Positions 24,996 through 33,517 of a stretch of 64,000 nt of DNA are shown here, one piece after another. The notes under the pieces were generated by a model. It had not been told where the DNA came from. It made no database searches and worked only from the letters and a program-made list of their open reading frames with translations. Position numbers and translations under genes: made by a program. The stretch's first letter is position 1; every line of letters starts with the position of its first letter. Source of the DNA: Thermodesulfobacterium sp. TA1 (lineage in GTDB: Bacteria; Desulfobacterota; Thermodesulfobacteria; Thermodesulfobacteriales; Thermodesulfobacteriaceae); the NCBI RefSeq assembly GCF_008630935.1, contig NZ_CP043908.1:1488001-1552000 (forward strand). Direction: 5' to 3'.

Positions 24996-25967
24996 ATGCG
25001 TAATTACAACCTTAAAAAATTTAAAATCTTAGAACTCTTGTCTCAATCTTCTTTTATTTCAGGAGAAATTTTGGCACAAAAGCTTGAAATCTCAAGAACG
25101 GCTGTTTGGAAGTATATTCAAGCCTTAAAAGCAGAAGGATACCCTATTGTAACCACCAAAAAAGGTTATACTCTCAAGCCTACCTCAGACCTAATTTTAC
25201 CTGAAAAAATAGAACAAGCTCTAAAAAAACAAAAGATAGGATTGGTAGATAAAGTTTACTACTTTCGGTCTGTTTCTTCTACGATGGAAGTAGCCAAAGA
25301 ACTGGCTAAAAAAGAAAAAAATTTTTTAGTTATAGCTGAAATACAAACCTCTGGACGTGGAAGGCTTGGAAGGTCATGGCTTTCAAACGAAGGCGGAATA
25401 TGGATGAGTTTATTAATCAGACCTTCTTTTTCTTTAAGAGAAAGTTTTATACTTACTTACCTTGCGAGTTTATGTGTAGTTAAAGCCCTTAGAGAAACAA
25501 CCCAGCTTCCTTTTTATCTGAAATGGCCTAACGATGTAGTGTTTTTAAAAAATGAAGAAATAAAGAAAGTTGCAGGAATTTTGCTTGAATTAAAGGCTGA
25601 AGTAGACCAAATAGAGTATGCTATAATAGGAATAGGAATAAACGTTAACAATCAAATTAGTCCTTTAGAACCTACCGGTATTTCTTTACAAGAGCTTACT
25701 AACAAAATTTGGAATAGAACAGAAATCATCATAGAAATCATAGAAAATTTTGAAAAATATTCCCAAACCACATCTGAAGAAATCTTAAAGGCATGGAAAG
25801 AACTTTGTTTAACCTTAGGCAAAAAGGTTAAAATCATAAAACCTCAAGAAGAACTAATCGGAATAGCTATTGATATAGCAGAAGACGGGGCCCTTATTTT
25901 GGAAACAGGAGCCCCTTCGTTAGTAAAAATCTATTCAGGAGATTGTATCCATTTAAGAACCACTTAA
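24996..25967 (+). CDS. birA: bifunctional biotin ligase / biotin operon repressor BirA
   Basis: BirA attaches biotin to carboxylase carrier proteins and in its long form represses biotin genes. The N-terminal winged helix is present (residues 8-60, LAQKLEISRTAVWKYIQAL). The ligase domain has the biotinyl-AMP loop GRGRLGRSW (120-128) and KWPNDV. A C-terminal SH3-like domain closes the 323 residues. It begins 32 bases after tRNA-Ser and may be read from the same promoter; no clear ribosome binding site precedes the ATG. Confidence 0.93.
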   Translation: MRNYNLKKFKILELLSQSSFISGEILAQKLEISRTAVWKYIQALKAEGYPIVTTKKGYTLKPTSDLILPEKIEQALKKQKIGLVDKVYYFRSVSSTMEVAKELAKKEKNFLVIAEIQTSGRGRLGRSWLSNEGGIWMSLLIRPSFSLRESFILTYLASLCVVKALRETTQLPFYLKWPNDVVFLKNEEIKKVAGILLELKAEVDQIEYAIIGIGINVNNQISPLEPTGISLQELTNKIWNRTEIIIEIIENFEKYSQTTSEEILKAWKELCLTLGKKVKIIKPQEELIGIAIDIAEDGALILETGAPSLVKIYSGDCIHLRTT

Positions 25968-25974
25968 TTAGGTA

Positions 25975-26907
25975 TTATAAGTTTATTATCGCAATGGTTG
26001 GCTCTAAACATCTACTTATAACTGATGAGCTTACTCCGCCAAGAACGATTTCTCTAAGGGCTGAACGGCCTTTCCTACCCATAACTACAAGGTCATAACC
26101 ACCTTCTTTTATTTCTTTAACTATTTCTTCTTTAGGAAAACCAAGAGAAACTTTAGTTATAATTAAGTCTTGAGAAATCCCTTCCTCTAAAAATTTATTT
26201 TTAGCTTTATCAAGGATTTCTTTGGCTTCTTGCTCAGGATCTATACCCTCCCTTACTCTTTCAAGATAAAAAGAAAGATTAACAACCCTTAAAAGGGTAA
26301 TTTTATTTATACTTTTAACCATTTTTACTACACATACTGCATGCTCTACTGCTTTCATCGAGTATTCCGAACCATCAACAGGAACTAAAACCTGGGAAAC
26401 AGGGGTTTCTTCTACTACCTTTTCTCCAACAAGATATACATTGTGATTTATCAATCCATGCAAAACTTTACTTGATATACTTCCAAGAAAAAAACCCTTT
26501 AATTCTGACATTCCTCTTCTTGCAAGTATTACTGTCTGGAAATTTTCCTTTTTTGCAATTTCAATTATTTTATTTCCAGGGTCTCCCTCTTCAATTCTTT
26601 TTTCTATTAAACCATTAAATCCAGCATCTTTTAAAATCTTCTCGTACTCAGACATAAAAGGCATTATATTTTCTTCAACATATTTCTCTTTAATCTTTTT
26701 AAAAACCTCTGAACCCTTTATAAGCTCTGCCCTAAAATCAACATTTTTCATGTGTTCACTTAAGTACCCACCTGCCATTACGTAAAGAAAAGTAATGTTT
26801 AAGGATTCAATCCCTTTTAGTAAAGCCCCAGCAAATTTAACCGCTCTTAATGCATTTGGACTCCCATCAACCGGTAATAAAACTTTATCAAAATAACATT
26901 TATTCAT
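25975..26907 (-). CDS. tandem universal stress protein (UspA x2)
   Basis: Two UspA domains in one 310-residue cytoplasmic protein: residues 1-155 and 170-310. Both begin with the VLLPVDGS/VLVPVDGS strand and end in a nucleotide-loop-like segment, LARRGMSELKGFFLGSIS and VMGRKGRSALREIVLGGVS, the G-x2-G-x9-G(S/T) pattern of ATP-binding Usps. It is the last gene of the six-gene minus-strand operon starting at 32200, and the spacing to the permease gene is 30 bases. Usps with transporters often modulate them; the role here is inferred. Confidence 0.9.
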   Translation of the reverse strand: MNKCYFDKVLLPVDGSPNALRAVKFAGALLKGIESLNITFLYVMAGGYLSEHMKNVDFRAELIKGSEVFKKIKEKYVEENIMPFMSEYEKILKDAGFNGLIEKRIEEGDPGNKIIEIAKKENFQTVILARRGMSELKGFFLGSISSKVLHGLINHNVYLVGEKVVEETPVSQVLVPVDGSEYSMKAVEHAVCVVKMVKSINKITLLRVVNLSFYLERVREGIDPEQEAKEILDKAKNKFLEEGISQDLIITKVSLGFPKEEIVKEIKEGGYDLVVMGRKGRSALREIVLGGVSSSVISRCLEPTIAIINL

Positions 26908-26937
26908 TTTTTCCCCCTCATTTTTTAAAATAAAACC

Positions 26938-28668
26938 TTAGTAAAAGAGTAAAAGCCATATATTACTAATTATAATAGTAATTACCATAAAAAGAAAAGC
27001 GTACTTCATAAATCCAAAAAAGCTTATTTTGTAGCCTGCTGCCTCAGCAATTCCTACAGTTACAACGTTAGCAGAAGCACCAATTATTGTGCCATTACCT
27101 CCTAGACAGGCCCCTAAAGCAAGCGCCCACCAAAGAACATTACTTTCAGCACCTGGAATTACCTTTGTAAGGTAGGAAACTATAGGCAACATGGTTGCAG
27201 TAAAGGGAATGTTATCTACAAAGGCACTCATTATAGCGGAAACCCACAAAATTAGACATATAGCAACGGTTAAATTTCCGGCAGAAAGATTATGAACCCA
27301 ATCTGCGATAACCGCAAGCAACCCGACTTCCTCTACCGCTCCAACGATTATAAAGAGAAAAATAAAAAATAAAAGGGTTGTCCACTCTATATCTTTTTCA
27401 ATCAATTCCAACATTTTTACTTTTTTAGTTAAAACTGCATAGGTAAACAGCACCCCAGCACCAAACAAAGCGGGAATACTTACTTCCATATGCCAAATTC
27501 CATGGGTTACAAAAAACGAGATAACGATTGCCATAGTTAAAAGGCCATAGTTAAGAAGGGTTTTATCTTTGATTTTATATTCTTCTCTTAAATAATTTAT
27601 AAAATCATCTATTTTTTCAACCTTTCCTTTTTGGTATTCCTTTGAATAGAAAAATTTATTATAAATTATTAAAGCTATCATACAGATGAGAACAACGGGG
27701 GTAAGAGCATATACAAACTGCATAAAAGTAAGGCCTGTATATGAGCCAATCATAATGTTAGGTGGGTCACCGATAAGGGTTGCAGTTCCGCCAACGTTTG
27801 ATGCCATTATACCTGGAATAAGCAAACTCAAAGGATTAATTTTTAAAGCTATGGCAATTTCTATTAAAACAGGTGTATAAAGAAGCATTGTAGTTACATT
27901 ATCAAGTAAAGCAGAGGTAACGGCTATAAAAAAGCAAGAGATGATTGCAAGAGCCATAACATTTCCTTTTGCAATTTTATAAGACATATAAGCACACCAC
28001 TGAAAGATCCCTGTATGTTTAAGTACTCCGATTATTACCATCATTCCCATAAGAAGAAAAATTACATTCATGTCTATTGCCTGGATAGCTCTTTCAAAGG
28101 AAATGATATGAAACTCTGGATTAAAGGTGCCAAGGGTATAGGTTAAAATAAGCATGGTTGCCGCACCTAACATGGCTGCAACCGTTCTGTGAAGCAGTTC
28201 AAAGGATATAAGAGCATAGGCAATGAGAAAAACTGCTGTTGCGATCCAAAAAGCAGGTCCGAGTTTTCTTTCAATCATTATGTCCTTAGTTAGGTAAAAT
28301 TGATTTCCTTTAACCGCAAAATCCTCTTTTTTAAACTCAACCAATGTTTTCTTATAGGAACTTTTTACTATCTCAAGCTGAATTTTAGCCTTTTCGATAA
28401 CACCTTTCGGAAGATGGAATTCAATCTGAAAAGTTCCTTGAGAGGAAGTAACGGTTTTATCAATTTCTTTATCCTCTACTATCAATTTATGAGGTTTTCC
28501 ATCAACAAGTAATCTAATTTCTGTTTCTTTTACAGGTTCTTTGTGAGAATCAATGATTTTTCCTGAAATATAAAATATATCTAAATCTTTTTGTGTCTCT
28601 TCTGCAAAGGCGAATACATTAAAAAAACACATCCAAAAAAGCCATAAAAATATAAATGGCCACTTCAT
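26938..28668 (-). CDS. ArsB/NhaD-family permease with N-terminal extracytoplasmic beta domain
   Basis: A 576-residue ion-transporter-superfamily permease. A signal-like helix (residues 1-23) and a beta-rich domain of about 100 residues (30-130, resembling a carboxypeptidase-regulatory fold) precede the membrane part. That part (137-576, about 11-12 helices) shows the ArsB/NhaD hallmarks LLDNVTTMLLYTPV, VGGTATLIGDPPNIMIG, SAFVDNIPFTATMLPI and GGNGTIIGASANVV. NhaD members are Na+/H+ antiporters and ArsB members export arsenite; no arsenic gene is nearby. The partner genes suggest anion or bicarbonate handling, which is inference. Confidence 0.85.
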   Translation of the reverse strand: MKWPFIFLWLFWMCFFNVFAFAEETQKDLDIFYISGKIIDSHKEPVKETEIRLLVDGKPHKLIVEDKEIDKTVTSSQGTFQIEFHLPKGVIEKAKIQLEIVKSSYKKTLVEFKKEDFAVKGNQFYLTKDIMIERKLGPAFWIATAVFLIAYALISFELLHRTVAAMLGAATMLILTYTLGTFNPEFHIISFERAIQAIDMNVIFLLMGMMVIIGVLKHTGIFQWCAYMSYKIAKGNVMALAIISCFFIAVTSALLDNVTTMLLYTPVLIEIAIALKINPLSLLIPGIMASNVGGTATLIGDPPNIMIGSYTGLTFMQFVYALTPVVLICMIALIIYNKFFYSKEYQKGKVEKIDDFINYLREEYKIKDKTLLNYGLLTMAIVISFFVTHGIWHMEVSIPALFGAGVLFTYAVLTKKVKMLELIEKDIEWTTLLFFIFLFIIVGAVEEVGLLAVIADWVHNLSAGNLTVAICLILWVSAIMSAFVDNIPFTATMLPIVSYLTKVIPGAESNVLWWALALGACLGGNGTIIGASANVVTVGIAEAAGYKISFFGFMKYAFLFMVITIIISNIWLLLFY

Positions 28669-28677
28669 AAAAACCTC

Positions 28678-29388
28678 CTAAATTTCAAGTTTTTTCTTTT
28701 CACCGTTAAATACTACATAAGCTTCATCAGGAACAATATAGTTCTCCTCTGGTCCATGAACTTGAATACCGGTAAAAACAGCGTAATCGGATTTTTGAGG
28801 GTCTACAACCTTTTCTATTACGTTTTCAAGGTCTTCTTTAATTACTTTAAGAGTAATCTTTGTAAGGGTTAGAAGGTCAGGAATTTCACCGTAAGGAATT
28901 TCTCTTAACAATCTCCTTTTTAAAATACTTTCTTCAAGGTCATTTTCATCTAACCTGATACTTATTTTTTTTGATGAAAGTTCATTTAAAAAAAGACACA
29001 AAGCACCACAGGCATGAGATTTTTCAAGCCCTTTTCTTTTACAAACGCCCAAGTTCTCATTTTCATCGATTGCAATGTGAGAAAAAGCATAAAAAACATA
29101 TCTTTCCTTACCATCAACTTGTGGTGCATGACTTATAAATGCTTTCATACCCGTCTTGCCGGCTGTAAATAGTCCAGCAAGACTAGAAAAATTAAAGGCT
29201 TCACCCCACATTCTTTTTACATGGCTTCTTACTGTTTGTGAAATCTCATCTCTACAAACACATACAGATGCGATAGCATTATCATATGTAAATCCAAAGC
29301 TTTTCAAAACATCGTAGGATTTCTTTACAAAGTCATATTCTTTGTAAAATCTTCCAAAAAGCCTTTCTAAAATAGGCTTTATAACCAT
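28678..29388 (-). CDS. LCIB/LCIC-type carbonic anhydrase homologue
   Basis: A 236-residue soluble protein that strongly resembles the algal limiting-CO2-inducible LCIB/LCIC family, a divergent group of beta-type carbonic anhydrases found also in bacteria. Diagnostic stretches are FGFTYDNAIASVCVCRDE, SLAGLFTAGKTG, ERYVFYAFSHIAID, SHACGAL and VFTGIQVHGP. Probable zinc ligands are C45, H104 and C127, with D47 in the C-x-D arrangement. There is no signal peptide. The gene sits 9-10 bases from a permease gene on each side, so it is firmly part of the operon. Activity cannot be judged from sequence, since some family members are inactive alone. Confidence 0.82.
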   Translation of the reverse strand: MVIKPILERLFGRFYKEYDFVKKSYDVLKSFGFTYDNAIASVCVCRDEISQTVRSHVKRMWGEAFNFSSLAGLFTAGKTGMKAFISHAPQVDGKERYVFYAFSHIAIDENENLGVCKRKGLEKSHACGALCLFLNELSSKKISIRLDENDLEESILKRRLLREIPYGEIPDLLTLTKITLKVIKEDLENVIEKVVDPQKSDYAVFTGIQVHGPEENYIVPDEAYVVFNGEKKKLEI

Positions 29389-29398
29389 AGTTCACCCC

Positions 29399-30910
29399 CT
29401 ATTTTAAAAGTATTGGCATTCCAAGCAGTGGCCAAACTGTAACAAGAAAAATTGCAAGAACAATAATCAATACAATACTCATTATAATACCGTGCTTAAA
29501 AAATTCTTCTAGCGTAAACTGTCCTGACTGGTAGGCAATCGCATTTGGAGCTGCACCAATTAAAAATAAGAAAGGCATTCCCGCGGTAACCAAAGAAGCA
29601 TAAAGTATAACATCAGGGGCAACACCTAAATATTGAGCAATAACTAAAGAAACAGGCAGAGATATAGCGATGGCTGCAACATTCATTATAAAATTGGTCA
29701 TCAGCAAAACAAAAGTAGCCACACCCAAAACAAAAACAATCCATGGTGCATTTTTAAACAATCCTAACCAGTTTATTGCAATCCATTGAGCTGCCCCTGT
29801 TTTCCAGAGACAAAAACCAATACTCATTGCCCCGCTGAAAAGGAGAATTATATTCCATGGAATTTCTTCAAGTTCTTTTATCGTTAAAATACCTACAAGA
29901 AAGAAAAGTAAAGTTGAGCAAAGTATTATAGCCGAACGATCAAGAGGTTTTAAAGCTGGAACAAAGGACTGAGCTGACATCGCACAAACAACCGCTATAA
30001 CAGTTAGGATCACAAATTTTTCTTGACCTGTCATAGGTCCAAGTTCTTTAACCATTGTTTTAACTTTATCTTTTAAACCTGGTATAATGTTTTTTTCTGG
30101 TTTAAGAAAAATCATGAAATAAACCCAGATTAGGAAAACCATCAACCAACCGATTAAAAACATATATTTTGTTAATTCAAAAAATCCTATGTCTCTTCCG
30201 GTAAATTCTTTAAACATTCCTGCTGCAGCAGGTCCTCTTGCTGCACCAAGAAAGGTAACAATACTTCCTGCACCTGCAGCATAAGCCATTCCAATAAACA
30301 AAGATTTTCCAAACTTTGTGGGTTTATCTCCCTCACCATATAAAGCATTTATAGCAAGTAAGATGGGAAACATTGTGGCAGCAGCTGCGGTGTGTGCCAT
30401 AAAATGAGTTAATAAAGCTGTTACTATAAACGATCCTAAAAGGATCATGCCTGTTCTTTCACCTACTATTGCAAGCATCCTATAGGCAATCCTTTTTGTA
30501 AGTCCTGTTTTAGTAAAAGCGATTCCAATAACTACGGAACCAAAAATAAACATAACAGCTGGGTCCATAAAATCACGAAAGGCATCTTTTGCTGAACGTA
30601 TCCCAAAAAGAGCCTGAAATACACCAATTGCAATACCCGTAACACCTATAGGTACAACTTCAAAAACCCACCATATACCTGCCAAAAGAAATAAAGCTAT
30701 TGCCCCTTTAGCTTGCTGTGTAAGAGGAAAGTGTTTACCTGTAGGGTCTACTGCATCCGGCCAAGGTGGTGAAAAATATACTATAAAAAAACAAGCTAAA
30801 CCGAGAAAAATAAAAAGTATTTTTTTCCAATTAATTTTTCTTTTTTCCTTTGCAACATAAATCTCTGGTGGTGGTTCTGATAACCCTTCGATTTTTCTTT
30901 TCTCAGACAT
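29399..30910 (-). CDS. SLC13/DASS-family sodium-coupled anion permease
   Basis: A 503-residue membrane protein of the divalent-anion/sodium symporter family. About 12 helices follow a 30-residue cytoplasmic N-terminus. Family features are TGKHFPLTQQAKGAIALFLLAGIWW, the cation-binding-type loops FMAHTAAAATMFPILLA and MNVAAIAISLPVSLVIA, and the matching IGAAPNAIAYQSG. Family substrates are sulfate, dicarboxylates, tricarboxylates or phosphate; which applies cannot be told here. The adjacent carbonic anhydrase homologue raises bicarbonate as a hypothesis, and sulfate is a natural alternative in a sulfate reducer. Confidence 0.87.
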   Translation of the reverse strand: MSEKRKIEGLSEPPPEIYVAKEKRKINWKKILFIFLGLACFFIVYFSPPWPDAVDPTGKHFPLTQQAKGAIALFLLAGIWWVFEVVPIGVTGIAIGVFQALFGIRSAKDAFRDFMDPAVMFIFGSVVIGIAFTKTGLTKRIAYRMLAIVGERTGMILLGSFIVTALLTHFMAHTAAAATMFPILLAINALYGEGDKPTKFGKSLFIGMAYAAGAGSIVTFLGAARGPAAAGMFKEFTGRDIGFFELTKYMFLIGWLMVFLIWVYFMIFLKPEKNIIPGLKDKVKTMVKELGPMTGQEKFVILTVIAVVCAMSAQSFVPALKPLDRSAIILCSTLLFFLVGILTIKELEEIPWNIILLFSGAMSIGFCLWKTGAAQWIAINWLGLFKNAPWIVFVLGVATFVLLMTNFIMNVAAIAISLPVSLVIAQYLGVAPDVILYASLVTAGMPFLFLIGAAPNAIAYQSGQFTLEEFFKHGIIMSIVLIIVLAIFLVTVWPLLGMPILLK

Positions 30911-30920
30911 CTCTCCCCTC

Positions 30921-31442
30921 CTATTCTTTTATTATTTCTTCTGATATAGCATCAAAAACTTCAATCATTCTTACAATTCCAACAAACTTCTTTTTTTCTT
31001 CAATCACTGGCAAAACAGGCAAATCGTAATGAATCATTAGATAAGCAGCTTTTGTAATAGGGTCTTCTGGTCCAACAAAATGTTTTACTGGAACCATTAT
31101 CTCGCTTACTGGTTTTTTAGCAAGCTTTTTTGATTCTTGATTAAAAAGACTATCCCATACTATGGCAAGCCCTGTTTTTTCTTCCTCTGGTACTTGTGCT
31201 TTTGCAGGTGCTTTAAGAAATAGGGGTTCAATTCCTTTTAAAATATCTTTAAGTGTAACGGTTCCTAATAGATTATACTTCTCATCAAACACAAGTACAG
31301 TAAGCGGTTCTGTATATTTTTTAGTTTGAATAAAAGAAGCCTTAACAACTTTAATAGTTTGCTCAATGCTAAACCAGTAAGGAATGTGAGGATACTCAAA
31401 TATCCCAAGCATTACATCTTTAACTAATTTTCCATCTGACAT
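30921..31442 (-). CDS. CBS-domain protein
   Basis: A 173-residue soluble protein with a CBS pair: residues 5-70 (VLVFDEKYNLLGTVTLKDIL) and 108-170 (VSEIMVPVKHFVGPEDPITKAAYLMI ... FVGIVRMIEV). CBS pairs bind adenine nucleotides and often regulate transporters or enzymes. Position between the regulator gene and the DASS permease (10 bases downstream) suggests it senses energy state for the transport system, an inference. Confidence 0.85.
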   Translation of the reverse strand: MSDGKLVKDVMLGIFEYPHIPYWFSIEQTIKVVKASFIQTKKYTEPLTVLVFDEKYNLLGTVTLKDILKGIEPLFLKAPAKAQVPEEEKTGLAIVWDSLFNQESKKLAKKPVSEIMVPVKHFVGPEDPITKAAYLMIHYDLPVLPVIEEKKKFVGIVRMIEVFDAISEEIIKE

Positions 31443-31459
31443 ATTACACCTCCTAAGTT

Positions 31460-32200
31460 TTATAGTATTTGTCTTTGAAAAGCTATAAATAACTTATTTT
31501 TGTCATTTTTCTTGTAAAATTTATTCAAAAGAACTACTGTATTTCCTGAAAAAACTTTTTGAGTTATTAAAATCACTGGGGTGTCTTCAGCAATCTGAAG
31601 AAATTGGGCAAGCTCTTTATCTAAAGAATTTAGTTCAAAAAAGTTATGCACCTTTGTAATCTTTATACTGTATTTCTTCTCAAAGAGGTCAATAATTGAC
31701 TGAGTTTCAACGTCTTCCTCAAGAAGGTGAGAACATATATTAAAGGGAACAAAGGATTCTTGTAAAATTGAAGGTTCATTATCGCTTTGCCAAAGAATTC
31801 TCAGATATATGATGTGTTTATTTTCAAAAACTCCAAGTTCCTTACTTAAATCACCAACTGGCATTATTACAGTTTTTGCAAGAACTTCTTTTCTAAAAAT
31901 TGATTCATCTTCAACCCAAAGCTTTTTAAAAATTGTTGTCATCAGCAAACCTTCTGAAATAAAATTCTTCCTCACAAAGGTTCCCTTACCTTGTTTTCTT
32001 ATTAAATAACCATGCCTTACAAGTTCCAAAACAGCATTTCTTACAGTTGCTCTACTTACATTAAACATCTTACAAAGTTGTTCTTCAGTGGGAATCTTTT
32101 TCCCCGGCTTCCATTCCCCACTTTCAATTTTTCTTTTCAAAATATCAAATACTTGCAGATAAAGCTTTTCATGTTCATCTCTACTGATTAACTCAACCAT
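31460..32200 (-). CDS. GntR-family regulator with UTRA ligand-binding domain (HutC group)
   Basis: A 246-residue repressor-type regulator. The N-terminal winged helix spans residues 8-75 (YLQVFDILKRKIESGEWKPGKKIPTEEQL, FNVSRATVRNAVLELVRHGYLIRKQGKGTFV). The C-terminal UTRA effector domain spans 90-240. It is the first gene of the operon with the CBS, DASS, LCIB, ArsB/NhaD and Usp genes. A palindrome over its own promoter implies autorepression. Effector unknown. Confidence 0.92.
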   Translation of the reverse strand: MVELISRDEHEKLYLQVFDILKRKIESGEWKPGKKIPTEEQLCKMFNVSRATVRNAVLELVRHGYLIRKQGKGTFVRKNFISEGLLMTTIFKKLWVEDESIFRKEVLAKTVIMPVGDLSKELGVFENKHIIYLRILWQSDNEPSILQESFVPFNICSHLLEEDVETQSIIDLFEKKYSIKITKVHNFFELNSLDKELAQFLQIAEDTPVILITQKVFSGNTVVLLNKFYKKNDKNKLFIAFQRQIL

Positions 32201-32212
32201 TTTTTTCCTATT

Positions 32213-32257
32213 ATTGTATTATAATAATGTTATTACAATATAACAAAATTATTATAA
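32213..32257. promoter_or_regulatory. nested-palindrome operator over the promoter of the GntR operon
   Basis: TTATAATAA (32219-32227) and its exact complement TTATTATAA (32249-32257) enclose a second perfect inverted repeat, TGTTAT (32229-32234) and ATAACA (32240-32245). ATTGTA/TACAAT (32213-32218 and 32234-32239) adds a third. The cluster covers the -35 and -10 boxes of the minus-strand promoter. This is the expected location for an autorepressing GntR/HutC operator. The AT richness lowers specificity, but the perfect symmetry at two scales is unusual. Confidence 0.6.
32218..32246 (-). promoter_or_regulatory. sigma-70 promoter of the GntR-CBS-DASS-LCIB-NhaD-Usp operon
   Basis: On the minus strand TTGTTA (32246-32241) and a perfect TATAAT (32223-32218) are separated by 17 bases. 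The predicted start near 32211 leaves a leader of about 11 bases before the ATG at 32200. Confidence 0.6.
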
Positions 32258-32345
32258 TGAAGTTAGGATTTTTGTCAAGAGGCAAAGTTAAAAATTTTAA
32301 AAATTATTATAGAATAAATGATTAAATAAATATTTAGGAGATAGG

Positions 32346-33430
32346 TAGTGTCTCATTAATTGTGTAAAGCCTTGAGGGAAAGGGAAGGGTATGGTAGCTT
32401 CCCCAATGCATAATAACCAAAACTACCAGAAAGGAGGGGAAGCTACCGTGAAAAAAAAACTAAAACTTTAACAAAACAACCTATAGAAGGGATTCTAAAC
32501 TTTTTTCAGCAAGAAGTCAACAATCTTATTAAAAACCTTTTAGAAAACCTTATGCTTGAAGAAAGAAGGATTTATTTAGAAGAGCAAGAAGACTATGCAA
32601 ACGGTTTTTATACCAGAGATTTACTTTTCGTGCCTTCCTACTTCCTGAAAGAAGGAGGGCTGAAAAGCATTTCCCGGTTAATAAAGGTGACTGAAGATGA
32701 AGTTAAAAAACTTATTTATCTATTCGTCGAAATGAGGTAGCAAAGGAGCCAGTATATTTAGCTTTAGGGATAAAGCCTGATGGGAGAAGAGAGATACTTG
32801 GATTTTGGATATTTGGGTATGCCAGGGAGAGTGCCAAGAATTGGGAAAACCTTTAAGAGAGTTAAATCGGCGTGGGGTAAAGAAAGTTCAACTTTTTATT
32901 ACGGATGATTTGCCTGGGATAGAAAATGCCATAAAGATGGTTTATCCAGCTTCGGAATGGCAACTTTGTGTATTACATACTGTAAGGAATTCTTTAAATA
33001 AGGTGCGGGCAAAAGATAGAGGTTTATTTGCAGAAGATTTAAAAAGGATATATAGAGCAGAAACAGAAGAAAGAGTTAAGGAGGGGATATTAAGATTAAG
33101 GGAAAGATGGGGTAAGATATATCCTAAGGTAGTGAAGAAATGGGAGGATAAAGCGTATGCATTATTAACCTTTTTGAGGTATCCGAGAGAGATAAGGCAG
33201 TTTATTTATACAACTAATCAGGTTGAGAGGTTAGCGAAAGAGATAAAAAGGAGGATAAAGGTAATAGAAGTATTTCCGGATGAAGGCTCTGTTGAGAGGT
33301 TGTTATATTTAATCTTGAAAGAACTGAGTGAGAGGTTAAACTCAAGGAAGTTAAGAGGGTTTAATGAAATTGAATTGGGGAACTACCATGCCTTTCCCGG
33401 AAAAATTTTTACACAATAAAAGGGACACTA
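32346..33430 (+). mobile_element. IS256-family insertion sequence, inactive (copy B)
   Basis: The longest of three related copies, 1085 bases. The left end TAGTGTCTCATTAATTGTGT and the inverted right end (TAGTGTCCCTTTTATTGTGT on the other strand) form imperfect terminal repeats. A 12-base-pair hairpin (GGTAGCTTCCCC at 32393-32404 with GGGGAAGCTACC at 32436-32447) lies just before the transposase start and would hide its ribosome binding site, as in many IS elements. GGAGATA at 32337-32343 and 33434-33440 may be the target duplication, though offset by 2-3 bases from the ends. Confidence 0.88.
32448..33419 (+). pseudogene. IS256-family (mutator-type) transposase, frameshifted and internally deleted
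   Basis: Translation from the GTG at 32448 stops after seven codons because of a length change in an A-run. The original frame resumes around 32461 (KTLTKQPIEGIL) and runs to 32740. After a deletion that removes the first catalytic Asp, the sequence continues in pieces (ALGIKPDGRREILGFWI, then 32805-33419). The last piece, 204 residues, keeps the second Asp region (FITDDLPGIENAIKMVYP), the WQLCVLHTVRNSL motif and the distal Glu region (YTTNQVERL). Intact family members have about 400 residues. Confidence 0.88.
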
Positions 33431-33517
33431 TGGGGAGATATACAGGGATTTTAAAAACAGTTGTAAAACAAATAAAATCATTTATAGTAAAAATAACGGA
33501 TTTTTGAGGGTTTTATA

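Noticed and set aside
26938-28668. Arsenite efflux assignment (ArsB) for the NhaD-like permease
   Set aside because: No arsR, arsC or arsA gene is adjacent, and the operon contains a carbonic anhydrase homologue and an SLC13 permease instead.
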